Below, one piece after another: positions 46,041 to 55,360 of a stretch of DNA of 64,000 bases. This DNA comes from Proteobacteria bacterium UBA7415. GTDB lineage: Bacteria > Pseudomonadota > Gammaproteobacteria > Arenicellales > Arenicellaceae. The position numbers and the translations under genes were made by a program. The notes under the pieces were generated by a model. It saw nothing but the letters and a program-made list of their open reading frames with translations, was not told the DNA's origin and did no database searches. The stretch covers positions 62,001-126,000 of the forward strand of contig DKML01000015.1 of assembly GCA_002470515.1 (NCBI GenBank), read 5' to 3'. Every line of letters starts with the position of its first letter. The first letter of the stretch is position 1.

Positions 46041-46577
46041 ATGCATTGTTATCAAATAATTGCTTCAGAGGTTGGTGTGTCAGTCAATGATGGTTCTGTT
46101 GTCAGCGACGGGAAACTAAACTATGTGCTGCCAGATGAAGCGGCTGTCCGGCTGAGTCCGATTCTTGATAGATATAGTCAAAATCCTTACTGGTACTTTG
46201 ATAAGTTAAATTTCGGGAAGCCCCCGGCACCATGGGCAATAGCTTGTATGGATTGTGAGTACGCCATCGCTGGCCATGTGGCGACTGCTAGAAGACATGA
46301 CTCTGGGATAGGTTTTTCACCTTACACTCAACCGCCGGATCCCACTTCTGAAGATTTCGTTCCCGCAGTGGGTGTGATTACTTTTATGTCAAAGCAATGC
46401 CTTGAAAATGCCGCAAACAAATCCCCGCTGTTTTCTCAATTATGGATGGGGTTGAAAGATCGCTCGCCCGACAAAAACTGGCTTCTAATTCATTGCCCGC
46501 TTGAAGGGGTCTGGTTGGATGAGGCTCTAAATGAAAATCGGGAAAGGTGGCTCGCATACCGAAATGACACGATCTGA
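46041..46577 (+). CDS. Hypothetical island protein
   Basis: A 178-residue protein, not recognised. It has short Cys/Trp-rich stretches (YWYFDKLNFGKPPAPWAIACMDCEYAI) and no signal peptide or membrane helix. It is the last gene before the right end of the island. The preceding 45645-46040 is non-coding and AT-neutral, with no repeat I can identify. A possible cargo gene; codon structure is regular, so it is probably real. Confidence 0.55.
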   Translation: MHCYQIIASEVGVSVNDGSVVSDGKLNYVLPDEAAVRLSPILDRYSQNPYWYFDKLNFGKPPAPWAIACMDCEYAIAGHVATARRHDSGIGFSPYTQPPDPTSEDFVPAVGVITFMSKQCLENAANKSPLFSQLWMGLKDRSPDKNWLLIHCPLEGVWLDEALNENRERWLAYRNDTI

Positions 46578-46703
46578 GTTTAACTACACATCAGAAAACT
46601 CTGGAAATTATCTTTGGATAGTGCTCGTTCTTACGAGAGAACAATGGACTTTTCCAGCCACAGAGCAGCATAAATCCAATTGATTGTGTTTACCGACTAA
46701 AAA

Positions 46704-46722
46704 CGTGACCTAGTCGTGACCA
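46704..46722. promoter_or_regulatory. Candidate right integrase arm-type site
   Basis: CGTGACCTAGTCGTGACCA: the same CGTGACC pair with the same 11-base spacing as at the left end, differing at only two of 19 bases, 77 bases inside the right attachment site. Confidence 0.5.
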
Positions 46723-46798
46723 GACGCGAAGTCTTGAATGACCAGACTAAGGCATCCAGGATATAGCAAGCGTAAACTATTGATTTTAATAAGAAAAG

Positions 46799-46847
46799 AT
46801 GGTGGCCAGGGACAGAATCGAACTGCCGACACGGGGATTTTCAGTCC
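46799..46847. repeat. Right attachment site (attR) inside tRNA-Phe
   Basis: The 49-base perfect repeat of attL. It covers the 3' half of the tRNA gene, so insertion left a complete tRNA-Phe here. Confidence 0.93.
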
Positions 46848-46875
46848 CCTGCTCTACCGACTGAGCTACCTGGCC
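46800..46875 (-). tRNA. tRNA-Phe (anticodon GAA)
   Basis: A 76-base gene on the minus strand that starts GGCCAGG and ends CCTGGCC-A-CCA with encoded CCA. The seven-base acceptor stem, the D arm (GCTC...GAGC), the anticodon stem GGGGA/TCCCC with loop CTGAAAA (anticodon GAA) and the T arm with TTCGATT are all present. Its 3' half is the island attachment site. Confidence 0.97.
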
Positions 46876-46984
46876 ATATCTTGAATAAGATAAATGTGGG
46901 GTTCCTTTCGGAACGGCGCATTACAATGCAATGCGCCTATTGAGTCAAGTCTTTTTTCGGTGATCTGCTCGCAAAGTTCTAATA

Positions 46985-47284
46985 TTAGTACTCTTGCGAG
47001 AGTGGGTCGTTGGGATCGCCTTCTGGAACGAAGTCTGCGGGTGGCTCGCTGCCTTCGCCGAATAAGAACTTTTCCATTTCGCTGATGATCAAATCCTTTG
47101 ATTTTTGCTCCATAGGATTTAAGCGATATTCGTTGATTAACATGGTTTGGTGGTTAACCCATTGGCCCCATGCTTCGGCCGAGATGTTTTCGAATACGCG
47201 TTTACCTAATTCGCCGGGCCATGTTTGAAACGCGAGTGCGGGTAATTCTTTTTGCAGCTTTTTACAAAATACCATGCGGCTCAT
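46985..47284 (-). CDS. yggX: YggX, Fe(2+)-trafficking/oxidative damage protection protein
   Basis: A 99-residue protein with the family opening MSRMVFCKKL, the single Cys7, and FQTWPGELGKRVFENISAEAWGQWVNHQTML. It helps keep iron-sulfur clusters intact under superoxide stress, and matches the usual 90-odd residue length. It follows mutY with a 57-base gap on the same strand, the common gammaproteobacterial mutY-yggX order, and MutY is itself an iron-sulfur enzyme. Confidence 0.97.
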   Translation of the reverse strand: MSRMVFCKKLQKELPALAFQTWPGELGKRVFENISAEAWGQWVNHQTMLINEYRLNPMEQKSKDLIISEMEKFLFGEGSEPPADFVPEGDPNDPLSQEY

Positions 47285-47341
47285 GGGTGGTTCTCCTTTT
47301 TAAATTCTTGCTTAATCGGCGGGTCTTAATCAGACCGTTTT

Positions 47342-48400
47342 CTATTTCAGCTGCGCCATCAATTTCTTAACCGGCGCGGCCAAGCCGATTGCTTGTGGTT
47401 GATCACGTTTATACCATACTTGGTCGGGCGCATCTGTTAGCGTTTTTGCCTTATCGGCTAAGTGCGCACTCAATGGGCTTATGTCTAAGTGGTAATGGCT
47501 AAACGTGTGTCTATAGTCGTCGTGTACTTTAGTTATGATGAGGCTGAGGCCCATAATTTCAAGTTCGTCATTTTGTTTAAGTGCGCCATCCTCAATCTGT
47601 GGCGGACACCATAAGCCGCCCCATATGCCAGTGGGTGGGTTGCGTACCAGCAGAATCTCTTTATCAGCGCTTTCTATAAACAGCATTTGAGTTGCCTTAA
47701 CGGGTTTATGCTTTTTAGGCTTGCCGTGCGGTAATTCATCTACTCGGTTGGTTTGCCAGGCAACGCACTGCTTTTGTAATGGGCACTGCTTGCACTTTGC
47801 TCGTTTACGACTGCAATGTGTGGCACCAAAGTCCATGATTGCCTGTGTGTACGTGTCTACGTGCTTGTCCGGTGTATTGGCCTCCGCGAGCGCCCAGAGC
47901 TTGTCCGCTACCGCTCTAACGCCATACCAGCCTTCTACGCCATACACTCTTGCCAGCACGCGCTTAACATTGCCGTCTAATATGGCGTGGCGTTGCTTAG
48001 TGCTGAACGCCAGGATTGCGCCGGCTGTTGATTTACCTATGCCGGGTAGGGCAAGCATGTGGTCCATCGTTTTAGGAAACTCACCGCTGTGCAACTCCAC
48101 TACTTGCTGCGCGGTCTTATGCAAATTGCGTGCGCGGGCGTAATAACCAAGCCCAGTCCAAAGGTGTAGTACTTCATCAACCGGTGCGGCGGCTAAGGTT
48201 TGAACAGTGGGAAAGCGGTGCATAAAGCGCTCAAAATAGGGAATAACCGTAGCTACTTGAGTTTGTTGCAGCATTATCTCGGACAACCAAACAGGGTAGG
48301 CGTGCGAATACGCCTGCCACGGCAGGCCATGCCGCCCGTGCTGTTTGTGCCATGTTAAAATGGCGTTGGTAATAACAAGTTGCTTAGCGAGTTCGGTCAT
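47342..48400 (-). CDS. mutY: A/G-specific adenine DNA glycosylase MutY
   Basis: A 352-residue enzyme that removes adenine opposite 8-oxoguanine. Catalytic Glu41 (SEIMLQQT) and Asp142 (ILDGNVKRV), the hairpin [13 protein letters not shown] (118-130), and the iron-sulfur cluster Cys196-x6-Cys203-x2-Cys206-x5-Cys212 are all present. The C-terminal part (about 230-345) is the NUDIX-like domain that reads 8-oxoG. It is adjacent to yggX. Confidence 0.97.
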   Translation of the reverse strand: MTELAKQLVITNAILTWHKQHGRHGLPWQAYSHAYPVWLSEIMLQQTQVATVIPYFERFMHRFPTVQTLAAAPVDEVLHLWTGLGYYARARNLHKTAQQVVELHSGEFPKTMDHMLALPGIGKSTAGAILAFSTKQRHAILDGNVKRVLARVYGVEGWYGVRAVADKLWALAEANTPDKHVDTYTQAIMDFGATHCSRKRAKCKQCPLQKQCVAWQTNRVDELPHGKPKKHKPVKATQMLFIESADKEILLVRNPPTGIWGGLWCPPQIEDGALKQNDELEIMGLSLIITKVHDDYRHTFSHYHLDISPLSAHLADKAKTLTDAPDQVWYKRDQPQAIGLAAPVKKLMAQLK

Positions 48401-48537
48401 TTCACTTTTGATTGCTTAATTAGTGATGGTTCTCGGTTACAATTCGGCCCTACGCGTAGGCTTGTCTTGATATTAGTATCTTGTAGTTGCTTGCTAGTAT
48501 TCAAACTAAAACCTAACGCACTAACCCTGAGCAGATT

Positions 48538-49650
48538 ATGCCTAAACCACTTCCATCCGTCATGAGTCTTGCTCGTTTTGAGCTAGACGATGCTGCGCTA
48601 GCATATGCTGTCCGCGCGTTAGATGACGTGAGCAACTGGTCGCTATGGTTGGGGCAGATCGAGGAGCATGGATTGTCTGGCTTTGCGAGCAAGCATGTTA
48701 GCGCCTACGAGCTACCTATACCGCCCGCTACCAAGCTGTCTTTAAAGGCGTTGAATGTGCGCCATCGGGCCGCGTCGGCCGCTCGGCATAAAGCGCTTAA
48801 AGAGATGGCCGAAGCCTTTGCCGCCGAATCGCTTGATTGGGTTGCTTTAAAGGGCGCGGCGTTAATGCCGCATATTTATAAGGTTGCTGAGCTGCGGCCA
48901 ATGCGCGACATGGACATCTTGATGCCAGTGGAGCAGCTTCAGAAAGCAGCGAGTGTAATGCGTGAACTGGGCTATAACTTGCCTACAGAACAGCCGTCTA
49001 AATTTATGCGCGACATGCACCAGCTGCCCAACGCCAGCAAAAAGGTTAACGGTTTTTTGGTGAGCGTAGAGCTGCACAACGATGGAATCTCGCGCGAAGT
49101 GCCGGGTCACTTTCATTTCCCCACGGCTAAAAACCAGTTTCAAACAATTGATTGGCAAGGCATACCCGTTAACGCATTAGCTGATTTGCCCTTTGCACAC
49201 CAAGTGAGTAAACACCTAGAAGGATTACATACTGGTGCATTACTTAAGCTTATTAACGTAATGGATGTTGTTGGTTTGGCCCAGCACATTGTGGTCAATG
49301 GTCAGTTAGATGAACTCGCTAAGGAGTATCCGCATGTTATGAACACGCTTAGGTGCTTGCATGCGTACATACCTCTGCCGGCCGAGCTTCAAGAGCACGT
49401 AGGCGGTTTGCCTACTAAGCCTATTCAGGGCGCTGGCGAGATTATGGTGTCGTTGCGTACTGCTATGTTGGGTCAGCACAGTTTTGCTAAGCGCATGCGC
49501 TTAATGCTACGGCCATCAGACTGGTGGCTGTATTTGTATTACAATAGCGACCCGAGTAAATCCTTGGTTTGGATCCAGTGGGTTAAACACCCTTTACGAA
49601 TTTTTAACTGGCTGAGCCGGAGATTGTATTCTCGGGTCTTAGGTGGCTAG
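48538..49650 (+). CDS. NTP_transf_5-type nucleotidyltransferase
   Basis: A 370-residue nucleotidyltransferase-fold protein. The segment WVALKGAALMPHIY (about 101-114) and then AELRPMRDMDILMP with the metal-binding Asp pair (DMDI) mark the NTP_transf_5 family. Proteins of this kind lie next to PqqD-like and HPr-kinase-like genes in cassettes of unknown purpose, as here. It starts 137 bases from the divergent mutY. The role is not known. Confidence 0.82.
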   Translation: MPKPLPSVMSLARFELDDAALAYAVRALDDVSNWSLWLGQIEEHGLSGFASKHVSAYELPIPPATKLSLKALNVRHRAASAARHKALKEMAEAFAAESLDWVALKGAALMPHIYKVAELRPMRDMDILMPVEQLQKAASVMRELGYNLPTEQPSKFMRDMHQLPNASKKVNGFLVSVELHNDGISREVPGHFHFPTAKNQFQTIDWQGIPVNALADLPFAHQVSKHLEGLHTGALLKLINVMDVVGLAQHIVVNGQLDELAKEYPHVMNTLRCLHAYIPLPAELQEHVGGLPTKPIQGAGEIMVSLRTAMLGQHSFAKRMRLMLRPSDWWLYLYYNSDPSKSLVWIQWVKHPLRIFNWLSRRLYSRVLGG

Positions 49651-49712
49651 GCGATGTCCGTCGGGCATTTTAGGGCCAGCCACATTATTGTAATTACCCA
49701 AAGCGGAACGCT

Positions 49713-49991
49713 ATGAATCTCAACGCTATTTACGTGCAGTCACCCGAATGTTTGCTCGAAAACATGGACGGCGAATTGCTGCTCTACAACCCAATTAATA
49801 CAACAACCTTGCACCTAAACGGCTCGTCTGCAGTGGTCTGGGATTTGTGCGATGGTAAGCAAACGATTGAGTCTATTATCGAGTCTTTGCAAGAAGCCTT
49901 TCCCGACCAATCTGATCAAATTGCCGCCGATGTTGAAGCCGTTATTACGGACCTTGTATCACAGGCTGCATTGGTTGAGGCGTCACAGTAG
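49713..49991 (+). CDS. PqqD-like protein
   Basis: A 92-residue winged-helix protein: LLYNPINTTTLHLNGSSAVVWDLCDGKQTIESIIESL, then FPDQSDQIAADVEAVITDL. This is the PqqD fold, which elsewhere binds leader peptides for radical SAM or other modification enzymes. No radical SAM, precursor or transporter gene is adjacent, so the peptide-chaperone role is only by family. It lies 17 bases before the HPr-kinase-like gene. Confidence 0.83.
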   Translation: MNLNAIYVQSPECLLENMDGELLLYNPINTTTLHLNGSSAVVWDLCDGKQTIESIIESLQEAFPDQSDQIAADVEAVITDLVSQAALVEASQ

Positions 49992-50007
49992 TGACTAATT
50001 ACCGCTA

Positions 50008-50847
50008 ATGTCCATGTGGCAAATACAACGCGCTGGCGTTGTAATATCAATCCATCTAAAGTCGAAAGCCGCGCAAGAATTTCTGGGGCCCATAGTAGAT
50101 GGTTTGCATGCAACTCAAGTTAGTTCAGTGAGGGATATTCAACTTGTTGTTGATGGTGAGGCTGGCGATTGGACGCTTACCGACCACGAAGACAATTTCG
50201 AGCGTAAGCTAAAGTTAGATGGCGACCTTATTTATCATTTTACCGACCGCATTGTTTTTCACGTGGCGAATAACGCTAAAGATGTGCACTGTATTCACGC
50301 GGCGGCGGTTGCCTATAAAGATGGCGTGATAGTTGTGCCGGCTCACAGCGGTGCGGGCAAAAGCACGTTTACAACCTGGTTGGTCGCTAATGGGTTTGAC
50401 TACATTACCGACGAACTTATTCTCATTGATAAAGACCTAAAAATTGATGGCATTGGCCGGCCCATTCAAATTAAGGCAAATGGCATAGAAGCTATTACGC
50501 CGCTGCTGACTAACAATAATTATGCGCGTGGGAATATGGCAAATGCGGTTCCTGTAGCCTGTTTAGGCGGCAAAATAGTAGAGCCAGGTAGTAACCGCTT
50601 GGCTGCATTTGTGTTTCCGCGTTTTGAGCGTGATTCTGGTTTTAGTTTTGCCCAATTGAGCTCAGCTGAGGCGGGCTTAAACTTAATGAACAATCACGTA
50701 AACGCACGCAATTTAGAAGACCATGGTTTTCGAGCAATGATGGGTCTAATTCGTACCACGCCTCGCCACTCGTTAAAATACGGTGGCTTCGCCGATCTGC
50801 CTAATGATTTTGCGCAGCAGCTTAAAGCGCTGTGCACCGATACATAA
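50008..50847 (+). CDS. HPr-kinase-like P-loop protein
   Basis: A 279-residue protein with the P-loop VVPAHSGAGKSTF (about 109-121), followed by DYITDELILID, the HprK/P motif order. It is shorter than classical HprK and lacks its N-terminal domain. With the PqqD and nucleotidyltransferase genes it forms the three-gene cassette known as HPr-rel-A type, function unknown. An ATG two codons downstream is an alternative start. Confidence 0.82.
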   Translation: MSMWQIQRAGVVISIHLKSKAAQEFLGPIVDGLHATQVSSVRDIQLVVDGEAGDWTLTDHEDNFERKLKLDGDLIYHFTDRIVFHVANNAKDVHCIHAAAVAYKDGVIVVPAHSGAGKSTFTTWLVANGFDYITDELILIDKDLKIDGIGRPIQIKANGIEAITPLLTNNNYARGNMANAVPVACLGGKIVEPGSNRLAAFVFPRFERDSGFSFAQLSSAEAGLNLMNNHVNARNLEDHGFRAMMGLIRTTPRHSLKYGGFADLPNDFAQQLKALCTDT

Positions 50848-50920
50848 GTCTTTTTTTTAAAAAACTAAGCTAAAGCTTAAACGTACCCCCATTGCATACA
50901 CGCACCAACCTTCCGAGATA

Positions 50921-51628
50921 ATGAGCCAAGAATTTTCTAATAAAGAAGGGTTGTTTAACCCGCGGCGTATTCGCAGCTTTGTGCGCCGCGAAGGTAAGCT
51001 CACTAAAGGTCAGCAAAACGCGCTAAACGACGTCTGGCCCTTGCTGGGTGTGCCGCTTATTGCCGACAAGGTATTAGATTTTGATGTACTTTTTGGGCGC
51101 AGAGCCGATACCGTTTTAGAGATTGGCTTTGGTAATGGTTTGTCGCTTGCGGATATGGCCGAAGCCGCCCCCAACCTTAATTTTCTTGGCGTAGAAGTTC
51201 ACCGCCCTGGGGTTGGCAGTTTGTTGGTGCAACTTAAAAAGCGCGACATTACCAATGTGCGCGTCTCGCAAGACGACGCTGTTGATGTGGTTACTCAGCA
51301 AATTGCTGATGGATCCCTGCATAGGGTACAAATATTTTTCCCAGACCCGTGGCACAAAAAGCGTCACAACAAACGCCGCTTAATTAATGCCGCGTTTATT
51401 CAGTTAATCTTAACAAAGCTTAAACCTGGCGGGCATTTTCACGTGGCAACCGATTGGGAGCCCTATGCCGAGCAAGTTCTAGAAGAGCTTACCGCCAATG
51501 AGGGCCTTACGAATACAGCAGACAGGTATTGTGCAAAGCCCGATTATCGGCCGACAACAAAGTATGAGCAGCGTGGTATCCGTCATGGCCATGGGGTCTA
51601 CGATATGGTATTTCAGAAGCGAATTTAA
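50921..51628 (+). CDS. trmB: tRNA (guanine-N7)-methyltransferase TrmB
   Basis: A 235-residue SAM methyltransferase that makes m7G46 in tRNA. Motif I is LEIGFGNG; IFFPDPWHKKRHNKRR is the family signature; TKYEQRG near the end completes it. Length and layout are normal for bacterial TrmB. It follows the HPr-kinase-like gene after 73 bases. Confidence 0.96.
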   Translation: MSQEFSNKEGLFNPRRIRSFVRREGKLTKGQQNALNDVWPLLGVPLIADKVLDFDVLFGRRADTVLEIGFGNGLSLADMAEAAPNLNFLGVEVHRPGVGSLLVQLKKRDITNVRVSQDDAVDVVTQQIADGSLHRVQIFFPDPWHKKRHNKRRLINAAFIQLILTKLKPGGHFHVATDWEPYAEQVLEELTANEGLTNTADRYCAKPDYRPTTKYEQRGIRHGHGVYDMVFQKRI

Positions 51629-52063
51629 GCGCCTTGTATGGCAACACAAACAGGTGTTGATAACGGTTCTTCTAACGGACTTTTCATGCGTATTTGGGGT
51701 GCTCGAACGACCGAGGCTAAAATATCGAAACGCCGCATAAAACAACGGTTTTAGTCCGTTTAGCTATCTATGAAAACCGCTTATCTACTGAAGTTTGGTG
51801 CGCCCTCGAAATGATGGTACACCAGTGTTGGAACTAACCGTTTGTTCGGGCAGTGGTTACAATCAATAAGGTGGCTGCGCGACAGAGTCGTAATCTAGCT
51901 TGCGAAGCAAGCTATTGTATTAAATTATAATTTTCACTTTACGACAATGGCCGAACTTTTAACAAACGCGGTTTGTTTGTTTTAGAGAAGACGAGCCTGC
52001 ATGTTTAGCAAACAAGCGTCTTGGTTTTAAACTAACACAAGATTCAAATTTTAAAGAGCTGGT
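51629..52063. other. Non-coding stretch with a small perfect hairpin
   Basis: A 435-base stretch without a convincing gene. A perfect 8-bp hairpin TAGCTTGC-GAA-GCAAGCTA lies at 51896-51914 and a second arm pair AAGACG/CGTCTT at about 51989-52018. Neither is followed by a T run, so they are not called terminators. Confidence 0.45.
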
Positions 52064-52633
52064 ATGCAAATCCGAAATTTTCCAATAATGAATTTTTCAC
52101 GCGCCTCTTTAGGCCGCGGATTCTCCCTAATGGAGTTGATGATTGCAATTTCAGTTATGGGTATATTGGTTGTGTCTGCTGCGCCAGCGCTTAACTATCT
52201 TTCGGCGTACGGCGCCTTGAGTAATGCACGCACGCAATTTGTAAGCGCTCTCAGGTTAGCACGTTCGCAAGCGATAAGAGGCGGCGAATCAGTCTTGTTA
52301 ACGATACGGGCTAACTCGCCCTCAGGAACTAACGAATGGGGTGATGGATTAACAGTTTGGGTCGACACAAATAACAACAATGCGTTGAATGACGGTGAGG
52401 AAGTCCTTGTGATCGCCGATTTAGTAAACGTGAACATAGACTCAGTTCAGAACGCAACCCAGTTGTCTTTTTCGTCGACCGGGCGACTTGAGCAGAATCA
52501 AAATAAGTATGTCTTTGAAATTTGTCGAGAAGGCGAAGCAGAAGGTTATTCAGTTGAGATTATTTCCAAGTCAGGCGGAGTGCTTGCTAAAAATAAAGGC
52601 AACTGTAATGTTACCTCTGAGACCGTATTATGA
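52064..52633 (+). CDS. GspH/FimT-family pseudopilin
   Basis: A 189-residue type IV pilin-like protein. A positively charged leader ends at Gly19 with cleavage before Phe20 (RGFSLMELM) and Glu24 at the fifth mature position, then a hydrophobic helix (MIAISVMGILVVSAAPAL). FQ-like domain ARTQFVSALRLARSQAIRGG is the GspH/FimT pattern. It stands alone here, without other pilin or PilV/W genes, so its assembly partners are elsewhere. Confidence 0.87.
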   Translation: MQIRNFPIMNFSRASLGRGFSLMELMIAISVMGILVVSAAPALNYLSAYGALSNARTQFVSALRLARSQAIRGGESVLLTIRANSPSGTNEWGDGLTVWVDTNNNNALNDGEEVLVIADLVNVNIDSVQNATQLSFSSTGRLEQNQNKYVFEICREGEAEGYSVEIISKSGGVLAKNKGNCNVTSETVL

Positions 52634-52807
52634 AAAAATTTAAGACACAGACACAGCTAGCCTATCTAGTTATCACACCGATCTAACTATCACAATATTG
52701 TTAAGTCACCTCTCAATAAGCAAATCTTACGCAGATCAGTTATTCTTCTATGCATAGGTTTGGCTAACGGCCAATATCATTGTTTATAGCCGGTTCAAGG
52801 AACACTA

Positions 52808-53893
52808 ATGAAGAATCAACCAGAGTGGTGGGATCCATACTCTTGCCAGCCGTATAAGCTCAAAGACGAGTCTAAGCCACGTAGCCGCTGGAGCAATGTT
52901 TGGGATTACGCCAAAACAGGCCTTACTGCGCTATTGGGTTTACCACTTATTGTCATAAGCTATTTGCTGTTGCGAGCGAAGCCTTCAAGCAAAGACCCTA
53001 AGGAATTTATTGGTCTAAGTATCGACTTAGGATTTGGCTATGAGTCCGAGATGGTCGACATGGTTAATGAGCTGGGTGTTGAGAATCTTTTGTTACGTAT
53101 ACCCAGTTGGGATGCTGATGATCTTGATTCTTATACAGACTTTCTAAGCGAATTAGAGGGCAAGGATATTGTAATCAATATTCTTCAGAGCCCTCATAGC
53201 ACACAAGACTATGAGTTGTGGCAGAGCCAGGTTCGCAAAATTATTGGTGTTACATCGGGTTTCACCAACCATTACTGGATCGGCAATGCCATTAATAGAA
53301 CTAAGTGGGGTTGCCGGCATTCTGGCGAAGCCTTACAGCTACAAGAAAAGGTTGAAGAGCTACGTTCAGAGTTTCATAATCTTTTTATTCTTGGATCGTC
53401 AGTAATCGACTTTGAGCCGCTGTTAACCTGGCGCAGTTTATGTAACTTCGCTAAGTTTAAGTTAGAGGCTACCGCGGCTCTGATGTATGTGAATCGTCGC
53501 CATTCTCCGTATGGCACGCAGTATGGAATTTTCGATTTGAAGAACAAATTGCGACTGACCAAAGCGATGATTCGACTCTCTAATCGGTCCAAGAACAAGC
53601 TTTGGATTACTGAGACCAATTGGCCACTACTGAACACCAAGCCCTATACTCCCAATTCAGGAAATCCGACTCGAACCGTAGACGAAGCCACACAAGCAGA
53701 GTATCTAAAGCTCTATTATCAGATTGCGTATCAAAGCGGGTGGGTAGAACGCGTTTACTGGTGGCAGCTTATTAACCCAGGGTATGGCTTGGTTGATCAT
53801 CGCGACGGAAGCTTGCGTAAACTACCAAGCTACACCGCATTTAAGCAGTTGCTAGACGGTGAGTTAGTGCAAAAACCGAAAGAGCCAAATTAG
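52808..53893 (+). CDS. Membrane-anchored protein with glycosidase-like TIM-barrel domain
   Basis: A 361-residue protein with a short cytoplasmic N-terminus, one membrane helix (GLTALLGLPLIVISYLLLRA, about 39-58) and an external domain. The domain has barrel-like segments ending in possible catalytic carboxylates: IGLSIDLGFG, HYWIGNAINRTKWG, LWITETNWP (Glu) and VYWWQLINPGYGLVD. This ordering resembles clan GH-A glycosidases, but a family cannot be assigned. Ribosome site AAGGA nine bases before the ATG. Function inferred as carbohydrate-related. Confidence 0.55.
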   Translation: MKNQPEWWDPYSCQPYKLKDESKPRSRWSNVWDYAKTGLTALLGLPLIVISYLLLRAKPSSKDPKEFIGLSIDLGFGYESEMVDMVNELGVENLLLRIPSWDADDLDSYTDFLSELEGKDIVINILQSPHSTQDYELWQSQVRKIIGVTSGFTNHYWIGNAINRTKWGCRHSGEALQLQEKVEELRSEFHNLFILGSSVIDFEPLLTWRSLCNFAKFKLEATAALMYVNRRHSPYGTQYGIFDLKNKLRLTKAMIRLSNRSKNKLWITETNWPLLNTKPYTPNSGNPTRTVDEATQAEYLKLYYQIAYQSGWVERVYWWQLINPGYGLVDHRDGSLRKLPSYTAFKQLLDGELVQKPKEPN

Positions 53894-53947
53894 CCGCAGC
53901 TAAAGCCAAACAGTAAAGCTGTACTTAAAGTTGAACAACAGAGTGAT

Positions 53948-55360
53948 TTAAAGGCTTTTAAGGAAAAATAACAAAGACTCTCTTTGGTGTTGGCTGAGCT
54001 GTGTAAACGCTACCTTAGAATCTTCGGCTTCGCCACCGTGCCATACAATGGCTTCTTCTATGCTCGCAGCACGACCATCGTGTAAGAATCGAGCGAGCGG
54101 GTTAACGGTTTGAGTTAGACCGATTCCCCATAATGGCGTGGTTCGCCATTCGTTCGCTAACGCAAAACCTTGCCTTTGAGAGTCAGCTAAGTCGGGCCCC
54201 ATGTCGTGCAACAGTAAATCGGTATAAGCGTTCACAACGCGGTTCCGAAGGTGTGGTTCGGTAGTGTTACTGTTGTCGGTAGTGTGTTGAGGGGTGTGAC
54301 ATTGTTGACAATTGAGCTGATCGAAAATCTTTTGACCGTTGATAAATTCTAGATTGGTTTGATTGCGTGGAGCGGGTACGCTCAAGTTTTTAGAATAGTG
54401 AGCAACCAGTTCAAGCATGTCGCGGCTCACTTCAGGTTCTGTTTCATCTAACGAATGAATACGAGCAACACGGCGACAGTCTTTTTGTTGCTCAGTGCAA
54501 TCGCCGTAATTAAGACCGATTAAAGACGTTGAGAGTCCCATGTCGGCGGAAAAAGCAGCGGCGCTTTGATCAATAACCGTTGGTGCAGATGCCTTCCAGC
54601 CAAAGCGACCTAACATAGTTTTCTGGTGCTCTAGGCTATAGCCAAAATTGGCCCGCCCAGAAATGCCATCACCATTATTATCGTCAGGGTCGGCATTGGC
54701 TTTTATTGTGTCAGCCGGTATAGCCTCCAGCAAGCCAAGCCCAATCATGGCCGGCGCGACCCTTGGGGCCAATATGGAATTGTCACCAAGTTCGCCATAG
54801 GCAAGATCTTCGATTCGATAGCTTGGTCGATTTAGAGTGATCGACTGCCCATCGGCGTAATGAAATTCTTCGGTGGCGTATGATACAAAAATGTTGGCTT
54901 CGCCGTGCAGGCCGTTGGCCGCGAAGGGCTGAATCTGCTTGCCATAGTTTATGTCGGTTGTTTCATTGCCTTCACTTGTAGCCTTCAACTGAAAAACAAG
55001 TGATGGCGAAAACGAATGTTCGTCAGCGGGTGGGTTACCTCGACCGTCTTTCAAATGACAGCGTTGGCAAGAGCGCGAGTTAAAAAGGGGGCCTACACCA
55101 TCGGCCGACTTTACAGAGCTTGAACCAATCGACCACAATTTTCGAAATAAAGCGTTGCCAAGTTGAAAATCACCAACAGCTTCACCGGCTAATTGCTCAT
55201 CAGGATCTGAGAACTGATTGTTGTCCTTAAACGAACCAAACTTTAGAGTAGGCGCTCCAGAAGCGTAAACGTTTAATGAATAAGGTAGTAGCAGAGATAG
55301 TAGCAACGCGAGTGGCAACCCGTAGATCACAAAACTAAAGCACTTATTGCGTGTTTTCAT
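53948..55360 (-). CDS. Di-haem oxidoreductase (DUF1111 type), imelysin-linked
   Basis: A 470-residue periplasmic protein with signal peptide (SFVIYGLPLALLLSLLLPYSLNVYA, residues about 9-33) and two haem-binding CxxCH motifs: CQRCH (in SRSCQRCHLKDGRG) and CQQCH (in QLNCQQCHTPQH). The DHOR family catalyses redox chemistry on thiols or iron in the periplasm. Its start lies 17 bases inside the imelysin gene, so they are coupled; this pair is a known arrangement for iron uptake systems. Confidence 0.88.
   Translation of the reverse strand: MKTRNKCFSFVIYGLPLALLLSLLLPYSLNVYASGAPTLKFGSFKDNNQFSDPDEQLAGEAVGDFQLGNALFRKLWSIGSSSVKSADGVGPLFNSRSCQRCHLKDGRGNPPADEHSFSPSLVFQLKATSEGNETTDINYGKQIQPFAANGLHGEANIFVSYATEEFHYADGQSITLNRPSYRIEDLAYGELGDNSILAPRVAPAMIGLGLLEAIPADTIKANADPDDNNGDGISGRANFGYSLEHQKTMLGRFGWKASAPTVIDQSAAAFSADMGLSTSLIGLNYGDCTEQQKDCRRVARIHSLDETEPEVSRDMLELVAHYSKNLSVPAPRNQTNLEFINGQKIFDQLNCQQCHTPQHTTDNSNTTEPHLRNRVVNAYTDLLLHDMGPDLADSQRQGFALANEWRTTPLWGIGLTQTVNPLARFLHDGRAASIEEAIVWHGGEAEDSKVAFTQLSQHQRESLLFFLKSL

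Larger units (their letters stand above)
33985..46847. mobile_element. 12.8-kb integrative genomic island in tRNA-Phe
   Basis: The island is bounded by a 49-bp direct repeat, has a tyrosine integrase 150 bases inside its left end, and carries a small HTH protein and a prim-pol replication protein typical of satellites and integrative elements. Cargo: DNA methyltransferase, SF2 helicase, GIY-YIG nuclease, and small genes of unknown role. No capsid, terminase, tail or conjugation genes are seen, so it must rely on another element to move. Near-identical paired CGTGACC motifs lie inside both ends. The inserted DNA keeps the tRNA gene intact on the right side. Confidence 0.9.

Noticed and set aside
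51896..51914. Perfect hairpin TAGCTTGC-GAA-GCAAGCTA as an attC site or terminator
   Set aside because: No T run and no integron integrase or cassette nearby; kept only as a structure.
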